A stretch of DNA of 64,000 nt from the NCBI GenBank assembly GCA_003153315.1, contig PLYA01000098.1, positions 1-64,000 on the forward strand, written 5' to 3'. The position numbers and the translations under genes are program-made. This stretch comes from Bacteroidota bacterium. Its GTDB lineage: Bacteria > Bacteroidota > Bacteroidia > B-17B0 > Aurantibacillaceae. The notes under the pieces are model-generated. The model did no database searches and was not told the DNA's origin. It saw only the letters and a list, made by a program, of their open reading frames with translations. Below are positions 18,601 through 26,907 of the stretch, in pieces; position 1 is the stretch's first letter, and each line of letters starts with the position of its first letter.

Positions 18601-19355
18601 TGCTAACTGTTTGTAAAACTTATACAAATACAACTGACTGGGTTGATATTGGCCAAAGTGCGTGTTCTATAGGTGCATTGCAATTTGCTGTTCCACAAGT
18701 AGGAAGTATTACTTCATCACTGGCTGGTCCAACTGCATTTAATTCCTTCTCCTATTTTACCTTAGGAAGATTACTTGGTGCGGGTAAAAATCCTTTACCT
18801 ATACAATTGTTAACCTTTAATGCTGTTCCTAATGGGGAAAAGGTTGATATTACTTGGGAAACTGCAATTGAACAAAATAATGCCTACTTTACCATAGAGA
18901 AGAGCAAAGATGGGGTAAACTTTACTAAATTAATTGATGTGCCCGGGGCGGGTAATAGCACCACATATAAAAATTATGCAGAAACAGATTACCAACCCTA
19001 TACCGGAACTTCTTACTATCGTTTAAAACAAACTGACTATAATAACAATTATAAATATTTTAATATAGTGCCGGTTAATTTTAATGGTGTTCAACAAAGT
19101 ATTATTGTATGCCCTAACCCTATCATAGCTAATACAACAGGAACAAGTATTAAGTTAGTTGGTTATCAAAATCAGGAAGTGATTGTAGTTTTAAGGGATA
19201 TACAAGGCAGGGAGTTTTTAACTACTGTATTATTAACAGTAGATACTGATAAGGCATTTAAAGTTGATGGAACAGAGTCTTTACCGGCAGGAACATATAT
19301 AGTAACGGCATCTTCTAACGATAAGATATACAATTACAAACTTCTTGTAAGGTAG
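15651..19355 (+). CDS. Large secreted T9SS type A cargo with fibronectin III domain and beta-helix-like region
   Basis: 1234 residues. A signal peptide covers about 1-31 (ending SLSINAQ). Then come an Asn/Ser/Gly-rich domain (32-270), a fibronectin type III domain (about 278-365, with LNWNDNATNEAGYVIYYS), and a GTW motif (NWNTPGTWDCNC, about 377). From about 385 to 850 lie repetitive Thr/Ser/Asn-rich strands like a right-handed beta-helix. About 1060-1140 is the TWETAIEQNNAYFTIEKS segment that often precedes T9SS tails. The last 80 residues (CPNPI... to YNYKLLVR) are a type A sorting domain. It should be exported by Sec, then T9SS, and anchored or released at the surface. Adhesin-like; substrate unknown. 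Confidence 0.9.
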   Translation: MGENYTLIAKSNGKVLAVLLFFITSLSINAQSNLSCGDYVVTRSTGITYNSIIASGGGNAFNSWRNVSGSGPGGSYDDNRSNPENIGFDFWYLGVRYTSLCVSTNGFIDFSASAANGTGTSSYGYQNTVFSSSGNPTLLTIAPYYDDQVIGGNVDGLDSLGNYIQWQLQGIAPNRTFTIEWYQMTQYSSIAANLNYQVVLHESTGIIQFNYGSMNNGALAWSYSSGLNGINMGAAPTVKQLLTQQTANTATFNNTPKNNLAATPTSSTSITFTPPTPTGNPFGLTFTGLLQTGVTLNWNDNATNEAGYVIYYSPDNVTFTFNSQTAANATSSVIAGLLPGTNYYWQIYAVTDGDLSTVITGSCVTNPATVVTSTVTGNWNTPGTWDCNCVPNTNDKVTVADGTVVTINGASPTASCYSLTVGQGASGSLIMGSNATAITLTVTGGMMIKSGGSFTTENAANATHTIIMGGNIINNGTLNLFQSATKVTNVTFDNSFYNSGYQSISGTGATTTFNNITLNMGNSNANIVEVLSTNFSAAANFLTLNNGTFKLSTGATITPFNVSTTISTTAGFWVNNAGATVNSAAAVTIALQGYIHVTAGTMNIGGAVNNNLSFQGGTLTMDGGNLIVAGCINNTDVTAITNFTMSSGTITVAGSGVQTTAGVSPFDIENGGSTFNMTGGTIIIRNPGAGNLGYTCIGFSGSIFSGGTLQIGDASTAAGKTIQINTSDAVYNLVVSNGVATTAQLSTNSLIVGNNITINSGTLNSNALNITLAGNWANSGAFTASTGTVTFNGSGAGGQTISGSTTTTFGNLTINNTGATGVSLSTGANVSNSLALTSGLLNTTTTNTLTMQSGSTAPALTSASTSYVNGPMVYQKSTAAKQTLNFPIGTSPDCRPFYLTVTHTTANLYNYTAQLYNASSFSAPGGAATYTNYPATVDTLSGVHYYSIARTNSVSVSTPTLELSGNQQIQMFFGANDQVYDGGLLTVCKTYTNTTDWVDIGQSACSIGALQFAVPQVGSITSSLAGPTAFNSFSYFTLGRLLGAGKNPLPIQLLTFNAVPNGEKVDITWETAIEQNNAYFTIEKSKDGVNFTKLIDVPGAGNSTTYKNYAETDYQPYTGTSYYRLKQTDYNNNYKYFNIVPVNFNGVQQSIIVCPNPIIANTTGTSIKLVGYQNQEVIVVLRDIQGREFLTTVLLTVDTDKAFKVDGTESLPAGTYIVTASSNDKIYNYKLLVR

Positions 19356-19363
19356 GGACTAAG

Positions 19364-19768
19364 TTACCGTACTATTTCTAAAAAACCCTTAAGTAATTCT
19401 TGCTTATTTGTTATGCTGTTTGTATAGCTTATTACGTAAAAATAAGAGCCTGCATTACAAATCTTTCCGGTAGGCGTATGCCCTAACCAAACTTCTCGTA
19501 TATCGGTGGTTTGAAAAACAGCAATGCCCCACCTATCATACACAGTAGTTTGCATATCCAATAAGATAATCCCATAATCATGAAGGGTAATGCTCCAAGT
19601 ATCATTTACCCCATCATTGTTAGGTGTAAATACATTGGGTACAATAACCACGAGGCTATCATGTGGGCTGGTTTGGAATTTTAAGTTAGTCGCCTCAATT
19701 TTAAATAAACTCAACAGAAAGATACTTATAATAAAAAACCTTTTTGTTTTAGTTCTGTTGTCTTTCAT
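19364..19768 (-). CDS. Minimal T9SS type B (gliding-motility-associated C-terminal) domain protein
   Basis: A 134-residue protein that is little more than a signal peptide (1-27) plus a CHU_C/type B sorting domain. The domain motifs are VPNVFTPNNDGVNDTW near residue 44, TVYDRWGIAVF and the closing GFLEIVR. Type B domains normally sit at the end of very large surface proteins such as SprB, so a stand-alone copy is odd. It is convergent with the type A cargo (8-bp gap) and lies 3' of the choice-of-anchor L protein on the same strand (about 20 bp), possibly in one operon. It could be a remnant of a larger gene or a free anchor module. Confidence 0.88.
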   Translation of the reverse strand: MKDNRTKTKRFFIISIFLLSLFKIEATNLKFQTSPHDSLVVIVPNVFTPNNDGVNDTWSITLHDYGIILLDMQTTVYDRWGIAVFQTTDIREVWLGHTPTGKICNAGSYFYVISYTNSITNKQELLKGFLEIVR

Positions 19769-19789
19769 TTAGTTTGCAATAATAACTAA

Positions 19790-22700
19790 TTATCTGATTA
19801 AATTTATTTGCCCTTTAAAAGTTAATTGGGTACCGGTAACATCTGTTGCTGTTCCTTTATAAACATATACATCCGTAGGCGCTTCTTTTCCCTTATAATA
19901 GCCATTCCAGCCTGCATTTAAATTCTCTAAGGTTGTAATCAGGTTGCCCCAACGATCATATATATTCATTTCGAATGAATCTATAAAAGAACCTTCTGCC
20001 ATAAAAACATCATTTCTTCCGTCATTATTGGGTGTAAAAGAATTAGGAATATACAAAGTAGGATAGTCTATAATATGTAGGTTATAAATTACAATATCCT
20101 CACAGCCATGCGTGCTGGTAAAATAATAGGTTGCCGTATAATCTCCTGATTGCTGAAAAGTATGAATGATACTTAAAGCATAAATACTATCTCCGGTAGA
20201 TAAATATCCGTCATTTAATGTCCAACCTGAATTAGGAATTACAGTAATCGTAATAGGGTTCTCCGAATATAAATTGGTACTCGGATTAGTTTCAAATACA
20301 GGGCTCAAAATATCATTTACATTAGTAATAGTAACCACAGCGGTATCTTTACAGTTTTTAGCATCTGTTACATATACCGTGTAATTTCCGGCAAATAAAT
20401 CAGTTATGGTTTGCGTGGTAGAACCGGGTATCGTAGTCCAAACATATTGATACGGCTGAAAGCCATTAGGATTAGCAGTTGCAGAGCCATAGTTTTTATA
20501 ACAATACGTAGGGCTTGTATTCGTTTGGATGGATAAAGAAGGAAGTGTTCCGATGGCAAATTGAACTGAATCTTTACAACCGTAATTGTCTGTTACCTGT
20601 ACCGTATAATTTCCCACAGCTAAATTACTTGCGGTTTGTGTGCTTTGTCCGTTACTCCATAAATATATATAAGGCGGGTTTCCGGAAGGAGTAGCTGTTG
20701 CAGAGCCAATACTTTTATTACAATAATCGGGTGCAACACTTATCTGTATCGGGAAAAAAGTAGTAATGCCAACCGTAACAGATGCACTTCCCACACAACC
20801 GTTATGGTCTATAACAGTTACCGTATAAGCGCCCGGAAAAATATTGCTTATACTGCTTGTTGTTTGCCCTGAATTCCAAGAATAAGAAAAAGGCGGTGAA
20901 CTTGGCGTAATTCCAGTAACAGTAATATTACCCGAAGGACCTCCGCAAATTGATTTTGTAACAGCTTCGGTTATTTGAAGTAATGGATTAATAGTATTTA
21001 TAGTAACCACCGTATTTGTACTACAACTATGCGCATCAGTAATGGTAACGGTATATGTGTCCTGTGCTAAACCATTAATCACACTTGTGGTTTGCAAAGG
21101 TGTGGTACTCCATGAATAATCATAAGGAGGTGTTCCGCCCGAAGCAACAACCGTTGCAGAGCCCACAGTACCCATACACATGGTAGGTAAACCACTAACA
21201 CTTGAAGCAAGTATAGCGGGCTGACTAATATTTGATACCGTAGTTAACACACAACCATTATTATCGGTTACTGTGCAGGTATAATTTCCTATGGGTAAAT
21301 TAGAAGCAGTCTGCGTGTTTTGAGGTGGTGGTGTGTTCCAGTTATAAATAAACACATTGTTTCCAGGATTAGTTATAATTGCCGCAATAGCACCATTGTT
21401 TTGCCCATTGCAAACCACATTGGTAGGCGTTGCAGCCGATAAACTCCAGCTAATAGCCTGTGTACTAATACTGGCAGTAGCTATTACAGAGCATGTATTC
21501 GCGTCGGTAATAACAACATTATAGATACCCTGGCCCAAATTAACAGCCGTTTGCGTATTCTGCGCAGGCGTTGTATTCCACGCATATGTGTAAGGAGCAG
21601 TTCCGTTACTTAACACGCTTACCGAAGCGGTACCAATAGAAGTAGTGCAAGTTGTAGGAGTGGTATGTACATTTACCTGCATGGCAGGCGGCCCAACAAT
21701 ATGAATAGAGATAGTAGTTTGGCATCCTGCATTATCATTAACCGTAGCAGTATATGCTCCGGCGGTTAAATTACTTACTATAAACCCATTTTGTACCGGT
21801 GCGGTGTTCCATACACAAGTATAAGGGCTGGTTCCGCCAATAGGAGTAACTGTGACACTACCATTACTACCACCACTGCAGGTAAGACTATGTTGTGTGG
21901 AGGTAAGCACTAAATTACTTCCTGTAGTACCTACTAAAGCGATTAGGGTTTGCGTCATTACCCCACAAGCCTGATTTGTATTAACCTCACAGGTGTAAGT
22001 ACCCGAACCTAAATTATGAATACTCGCCGTGTTTTGTCCGCCCGGCAACCAATGATAAGTTGGTGTGCCTGTATAATTAGTAACCGTTACGGTAGCGCTA
22101 CCCGTATTGCCACATCCACCTGTAGCCATAGTAGCAATCGACACAGAAGGTGTATTCTGGCAACTGATGCCATTGTTGCTGATAAACACCCCCGAATCAT
22201 ACAACGCATTACCCGCATCCGCGATGGCAATCTTCATGTGATAAGTACTGCAGGGTGCAACCGGTGTAATAGACGTGATGGGTTTTGTATAACCACTATA
22301 AGCTACATTATTATTAGGAGTGGTATAGTTATTATGAAAATAAGCGGCGTTTGTACTTGCATTTACATTATTGATAGAAACGGGCGTTCCGGTAGGCAGG
22401 GTAGCAATATTATGAGCCGTGTAGTTTCCTCCTGCAGGATTTATCCCCGTAAGAAAAATGGCAAAAGCATCATTATATCCCCCTACGCCTTGCGGATATT
22501 CCTCTGACCCAAACACATAAGTCATATTCAAACTATCACAAATCGGAATAAAATCAAATTCCAATATACAGGCATCATAAATCGCGGTAGGTACTATAGC
22601 CGTTAAATCAGGGTCATTAAAATTATTTCCATTGGTAACATTACATAAAAAACTTCCCGCATTGGCAGCCTGCGATGCCGTACCCGTAGTTAAAAGAATA

Positions 22701-22951
22701 CCACCTGTTAATCCTAAATTAGGTCCTGAAAACGTAAAGGACCCTGATGCATTACCTCCGCAATTAATGCTTGTGTTAGATACCGTTACTCCAGGCCCTG
22801 CTATATCCTGTGCAAGGGTGGCTGCTGCGCCTGTAGTAGTTACAACCATTTGAGAAAAAGCACATACAGGTAAAAACAAACAAAATACGCTGAGAGAAAT
22901 ATAGAAGGGATATAAAGGATTCTTTTGCATTTTTATTCGGGAAAGCGGCAT
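19790..22951 (-). CDS. SprB-repeat surface protein with choice-of-anchor L domain and T9SS type B tail
   Basis: About 1046-1053 residues; the second methionine (22930) fits the signal peptide better. After the signal peptide comes a choice-of-anchor L domain (about 35-280; VFGSEEYPQGVGGYNDAFAIFLTG is diagnostic). Eight SprB-type repeats of about 80 residues follow, each with a pattern PY.Y.W, QTAS.L..G.YTV and TD..GC. The C-terminal 85 residues form a type B sorting domain (IPNSFTPNNDGRNDVF, IYDRWGNLI, FKGQINLIR). It is expected on the cell surface, perhaps as an adhesin of the gliding or attachment machinery. Three 79-bp repeats lie in its 5' region. Confidence 0.92.
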   Translation of the reverse strand: MPLSRIKMQKNPLYPFYISLSVFCLFLPVCAFSQMVVTTTGAAATLAQDIAGPGVTVSNTSINCGGNASGSFTFSGPNLGLTGGILLTTGTASQAANAGSFLCNVTNGNNFNDPDLTAIVPTAIYDACILEFDFIPICDSLNMTYVFGSEEYPQGVGGYNDAFAIFLTGINPAGGNYTAHNIATLPTGTPVSINNVNASTNAAYFHNNYTTPNNNVAYSGYTKPITSITPVAPCSTYHMKIAIADAGNALYDSGVFISNNGISCQNTPSVSIATMATGGCGNTGSATVTVTNYTGTPTYHWLPGGQNTASIHNLGSGTYTCEVNTNQACGVMTQTLIALVGTTGSNLVLTSTQHSLTCSGGSNGSVTVTPIGGTSPYTCVWNTAPVQNGFIVSNLTAGAYTATVNDNAGCQTTISIHIVGPPAMQVNVHTTPTTCTTSIGTASVSVLSNGTAPYTYAWNTTPAQNTQTAVNLGQGIYNVVITDANTCSVIATASISTQAISWSLSAATPTNVVCNGQNNGAIAAIITNPGNNVFIYNWNTPPPQNTQTASNLPIGNYTCTVTDNNGCVLTTVSNISQPAILASSVSGLPTMCMGTVGSATVVASGGTPPYDYSWSTTPLQTTSVINGLAQDTYTVTITDAHSCSTNTVVTINTINPLLQITEAVTKSICGGPSGNITVTGITPSSPPFSYSWNSGQTTSSISNIFPGAYTVTVIDHNGCVGSASVTVGITTFFPIQISVAPDYCNKSIGSATATPSGNPPYIYLWSNGQSTQTASNLAVGNYTVQVTDNYGCKDSVQFAIGTLPSLSIQTNTSPTYCYKNYGSATANPNGFQPYQYVWTTIPGSTTQTITDLFAGNYTVYVTDAKNCKDTAVVTITNVNDILSPVFETNPSTNLYSENPITITVIPNSGWTLNDGYLSTGDSIYALSIIHTFQQSGDYTATYYFTSTHGCEDIVIYNLHIIDYPTLYIPNSFTPNNDGRNDVFMAEGSFIDSFEMNIYDRWGNLITTLENLNAGWNGYYKGKEAPTDVYVYKGTATDVTGTQLTFKGQINLIR

Positions 22952-23018
22952 AAAAAATTTACCAAGAAAACAATAGGCTGATGGATTTCATTATTTAATT
23001 TATTAAAACTTTGAAAGT

Positions 23019-23240
23019 GGTTAAAGATTCTCCAACTACTCATGAAAGCCAGATTCTTTTAAGATGTTCACTTCAAAGTTTTAGCAGCCTTTATCGCGGT
23101 TAAAAAATACCTAACCACTTATCACAGTCAGGTTCTTTTTAGGGTATTCACTTCAAAGTTTTATAAGCTCTTGCTGCGGTTAAAGACTCTCCACCACTCA
23201 TGACAGTAGGATTCTTTTAGGTTATTCGCCTCAAAAGCAG
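23019..23240 (-). repeat. Three 79-80-bp direct repeats upstream of the SprB-repeat gene
   Basis: Units begin at 23019, 23098 and 23178 with GGTTAAA and share TTCACTTCAAAGTTTT and a CTCATGACAG-like core. The third is shortened. They diverge by perhaps a quarter of positions, so they are old. They lie in the 515-bp gap between two divergent genes, nearer the minus-strand surface-protein gene. The rest of the gap (23241-23466) is AT-rich and holds only a TAAGTTTG -7-like box (23448-23455) for the next gene. Confidence 0.8.
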
Positions 23241-23466
23241 AGCAAATATATTAAAACCTACCAATATTCCAATATTAAGAGATTGTTAAATTTTAACACC
23301 TATATAAAATAACCTATAACGCAAAGAAATTCAATAATATTCTGCAATTATTCAATGATATTAGTAAGGAAAAAGTTAAGAATAACTCCTAACAATCAAC
23401 TCTTAAAAAGTACTTCCAATAGAAAAAACAATCTTCCCATCTTTCCTTAAGTTTGTATTATAACAT

Positions 23467-24204
23467 ATGTATAGATACTTTTCAAAGATTATAATTACTT
23501 TATTATTAGCTCAGCAAGTCTTTGCGCAAACATCTTTTTTAAAACAACAACTAAAGTACCCAAAAGTAAAACAATCGTATAACGAGAAATGGCACGCAAT
23601 TTCTGCCAACCTAAAAGCAAAGGGTATTGACAGTGCTAATTACAAAATACTGATTCGAATCTTTAAAGAAGAAAAAATACTGGAAGTATGGCTGAAAAGT
23701 AAAAAAGCAGATAAGTATGTATTGTATGCAAACTATCCTATCTGTCGAAACTCGGGCTCTTTAGGTCCTAAAAGGCAGGAAGGAGATTTGCAGGTTCCAG
23801 AAGGGTTTTATACCGTAAACTTTTTTAATGCCTTTAGCGATTATTATTTAGGTATGCAGATAAATTACCCCAACCAAAGTGATTTGATATTGGGCAGAAA
23901 ACCTTATGGCGGACAGATTATGATACACGGCAATTGTGTAACCATTGGCTGCATACCCATTACCGATGATAAAATAAAAGAAGTATATCTGCTTGCTTTG
24001 TTTAGCAAAGGTGCAGGTAACGATGTAGCTGTTGATAGTTATCCCTTTAAATTAGAGGATAAAAACCTTGAAGCTGCTAAAAAGAGCTACGATAAAACCA
24101 TGCTTAATTTTTGGGATAATCTAAAAACCTTTTACGATTACTTTGAGAAGAAACATTTAATCCCTGTCATCAGAGTTGATAAAACAGGATTATACATCAT
24201 ATAA
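23467..24204 (+). CDS. YafK-like L,D-transpeptidase-fold protein
   Basis: A 245-residue secreted protein with a signal peptide (1-21, ending QQVFAQ). The YkuD/L,D-transpeptidase catalytic motif is present as MIHGNCVTIGCIPITDD at about residues 152-168, with the active cysteine in IGC and the histidine in IHG. This variant, with CVTIGC rather than SHGC.R, is that of the YafK group; E. coli YafK/DpaA acts as an amidase that releases Lpp from peptidoglycan. Whether this one cross-links or cleaves is open. It is followed by two SGNH hydrolases in the same direction, suggesting a cell-wall modification operon. Confidence 0.85.
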   Translation: MYRYFSKIIITLLLAQQVFAQTSFLKQQLKYPKVKQSYNEKWHAISANLKAKGIDSANYKILIRIFKEEKILEVWLKSKKADKYVLYANYPICRNSGSLGPKRQEGDLQVPEGFYTVNFFNAFSDYYLGMQINYPNQSDLILGRKPYGGQIMIHGNCVTIGCIPITDDKIKEVYLLALFSKGAGNDVAVDSYPFKLEDKNLEAAKKSYDKTMLNFWDNLKTFYDYFEKKHLIPVIRVDKTGLYII

Positions 24205-24211
24205 TTTTTAC

Positions 24212-25696
24212 TTGAAATCTCTTAAGCCCTTTCATATACTCCTTTTCATTTTATCAATTATCATTGCTTTGGGTGGTATCTCGTATTTCTTCCCGAAAGA
24301 AGGCATTACAGTTTTAGGGCAAAAGATTTCCTTCCCTAATTTAATGACTTACCTCTCTCCTACCCCAAACAAAAAAACAGACATCTCTCAAATAGTCGCT
24401 CTGGCAGATGCCGAAGATAAATTAAGTGATGGCGATACTACTAAAGCTTCACGTAGAGAAGATACCGTAGTCAAAAAAGAAATTAATTATCTGGAAGTAA
24501 ACGACCCATCTATTAAACTTATTACAAGCATACAGTATAAAGATTCTGCCAAGACCTCTCTCTACAATTTCTTCGAATCATTAGCAGCAGTACTTGTAGA
24601 GGATAAAAGTATTCGCATTTTGCACTACGGCGATTCACAAATAGAAGGAGATAGAATTACCGATTACCTCCGACAAAAACTGCAAACGCATTTTGGCGGT
24701 AAGGGTCCGGGTATTGTGGCTGCCATGCCTGTAACACAATGTGTCGGACTCAGGCAAACTTATAGCGATAACTGGGATAGGTATAATATTTTTACTATGA
24801 AAGATAGCAGGGTAAAACACAGCGACTATGGTGTGGCAGCAGGCTTCTGTCGCTTTGCCAACTATACCGATACAAACACAGTTAAGAATGCCTGGTTAAA
24901 AATTAAAACCACAAATGCCGCCGGAGAAAGGTTTGCTGCATACAGCAAAGTGCAATTGTTTTATGCAGCCCCACGTAAAAAGACACAAATACAATTTTAC
25001 GAGAATGATGTACTTAAAAAAACAGATACCCTTTCAACCAAAGGAAACTTTAATATCACGCAGTTTAACTTAACACAGGCGCCTAATACTTTCGAAATAA
25101 AATTTGAAGGAAAAGACAGCCCTGATATTTATGGTTTAAATTTAGAAGGCAATGATGGTGGTGTAATGGTTGATAATTTCGGCTTGCGCGGCAGCTCGGG
25201 TACTTTCTTTAACCAACTTAATTTACAACACCTTAAATTATTTTACGATTACCTAAACGTAAAACTAATCATACTTCAATTTGGTGGAAACACCATTCCT
25301 AATATCCTCGATGATAAAATGGCGGCTAACTTTGGTGAGTTTCTGCGTGCACAGATTAATTCCATCAGAAAGATTGCACCTAATATAAGCATCCTTGTAA
25401 TCGGCCCTGCCGATATGAGTATTAAAGAAGAAGATACCTACGTTACGCATCCGCAATTAGAAAATGTCCGCAATGCCATTCGCTTGGCTGCCTTTCAAAC
25501 CAATTGTGCTTTTTTTGATATGTACGATTGCATGGGTGGTAAAAACAGTATGGTTAGCTGGGTAGACCAGGGTATTGCTGCAACCGATTATATACATTTT
25601 AGTCCTGCTGGAGCCAGAAAAATTGCCGTGCTTTTATACAGTGCTTTGATGAATGATTACAACAATTTTATAAAGAAGAAAAACAAAAGCTTATGA
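24212..25696 (+). CDS. SGNH/GDSL hydrolase, membrane-anchored (first of a pair)
   Basis: About 494 residues from TTG 24212; a longer form from TTG 24176 would overlap the previous gene. A signal anchor follows the start (HILLFILSIIIALGGISYFF). The SGNH hydrolase blocks are visible: HYGDSQIEGD with the catalytic serine near residue 140, LQFGGNTIPN (block III), and HFSPAGARKIA carrying the catalytic histidine near the C-terminus. A jelly-roll-like insert (about 230-320) lies between blocks I and III. Families of this layout include polysaccharide and peptidoglycan O-acetylesterases. It lies 7 bp after the YafK-like gene and overlaps the next gene by 4 bp. Confidence 0.8.
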   Translation: MKSLKPFHILLFILSIIIALGGISYFFPKEGITVLGQKISFPNLMTYLSPTPNKKTDISQIVALADAEDKLSDGDTTKASRREDTVVKKEINYLEVNDPSIKLITSIQYKDSAKTSLYNFFESLAAVLVEDKSIRILHYGDSQIEGDRITDYLRQKLQTHFGGKGPGIVAAMPVTQCVGLRQTYSDNWDRYNIFTMKDSRVKHSDYGVAAGFCRFANYTDTNTVKNAWLKIKTTNAAGERFAAYSKVQLFYAAPRKKTQIQFYENDVLKKTDTLSTKGNFNITQFNLTQAPNTFEIKFEGKDSPDIYGLNLEGNDGGVMVDNFGLRGSSGTFFNQLNLQHLKLFYDYLNVKLIILQFGGNTIPNILDDKMAANFGEFLRAQINSIRKIAPNISILVIGPADMSIKEEDTYVTHPQLENVRNAIRLAAFQTNCAFFDMYDCMGGKNSMVSWVDQGIAATDYIHFSPAGARKIAVLLYSALMNDYNNFIKKKNKSL

Positions 25697-26907
25697 TGAT
25701 GCGGAGAACTCTTTTACTGATTACCTGTTTAGTTACCTTAAACATATTCTCTCAAACCGAAGAACCTAAATACCCTTTCATAAATTATGCTGCCAATAAA
25801 ATTGTTTTTTCTAAAGACAGCAGCTCTATGCTTGGTTTCTACAAAAAACTGAATGCCTTTTTAACCGGAAAAGAAAACGAGGTGCGAATTATACACATTG
25901 GTGGTAGCCATGTGCAGGGCGGTATGTGGGGAGATGAACTGACTGCCAATTTCCAAAACATAAACAAAACAACTGGCAGCGGTTTTTTTGCTTTTCCTTT
26001 TAAGATTATAAAAACAAATTCTCCTCCTTATTTTACTAGTTTCTCTAACGGACATTGGAGGAGTTGCCGTACTGCCGTATTAAAAAACAATTGCCCTAAT
26101 GTAGGTATGGCACAAATAACGGCTACTACTAATGATAGTGCTAATCATTTTGGCATGAGGGTACTGGATAACCCACACCACAAAAACTTTAATGTAATCA
26201 GGGTGTATCACAATTTTAATAAAAGTTTTTCCTTCAGCATTAAAACAAACATCAAAGCAACACGAAAAGATTTTGAAGATAAAGGCTACACGCAATTCAC
26301 TTTGGAAACTCCTGTTGATTCTATCGTGTTTGAATTGCAAAGAAAAGACACCGCACAAAGAGATTTTATTTTATATGGTTTTGATGTACGCAATACCAAC
26401 GAGCCCGGCATATATTATGCAGCATTGGGTGCTAATGGTGCATCCACACAATCGGTATTGCGTTGCAGTAAATTGGCACAGCAATTAAAAACACTGCAGC
26501 CCGATTTGGTTATTCTTTCTTTAGGTGTAAATGATGTGCAGGGCAAAGTGTTTTCGCCTGAAGATTATATTGCCCATTACGATTCTATTGTGGCACGTAT
26601 CCGCGAGGCTTCTCCTACCTGTGCTATTTTGTTTACTACCATAACCGATAACTACGTACGAAAAAGAGGGCCCAACAAAAAAAGCGAATCGGTTGAAGAA
26701 TGTATTTATAAACTGGTTGAAAAACACAACGCTGCCCTATGGGATATGTTTGCCGTAATGGGTGGCTACAAGAGTATTGCCAAATGGTTGCAAGTTGGTT
26801 TAGCACGAAAAGATAAAGTACACTTTACCGCAAAAGGCTACCACCTGTTTGCCGACCTTATGTTTGAAGCCATCATGCGGAGTTATAAATATAACTACAA
26901 GAATTAA
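25693..26907 (+). CDS. SGNH/GDSL hydrolase, secreted (second of a pair)
   Basis: A 404-residue protein with a signal peptide (about 1-19, ending NIFSQ). SGNH blocks: IHIGGSHVQGGMWGD around residue 67 (serine in GGSH, replacing the usual GDS), LSLGVNDVQGK near 275, and VHFTAKGYHLFADL near 376 with the catalytic histidine. It is clearly paralogous in layout to the preceding gene, whose stop overlaps its start by 4 bp. The pair plus the YafK-like protein suggests O-deacylation of an envelope polymer coupled with peptidoglycan editing; this is inference from neighbourhood only. Confidence 0.8.
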   Translation: MMMRRTLLLITCLVTLNIFSQTEEPKYPFINYAANKIVFSKDSSSMLGFYKKLNAFLTGKENEVRIIHIGGSHVQGGMWGDELTANFQNINKTTGSGFFAFPFKIIKTNSPPYFTSFSNGHWRSCRTAVLKNNCPNVGMAQITATTNDSANHFGMRVLDNPHHKNFNVIRVYHNFNKSFSFSIKTNIKATRKDFEDKGYTQFTLETPVDSIVFELQRKDTAQRDFILYGFDVRNTNEPGIYYAALGANGASTQSVLRCSKLAQQLKTLQPDLVILSLGVNDVQGKVFSPEDYIAHYDSIVARIREASPTCAILFTTITDNYVRKRGPNKKSESVEECIYKLVEKHNAALWDMFAVMGGYKSIAKWLQVGLARKDKVHFTAKGYHLFADLMFEAIMRSYKYNYKN

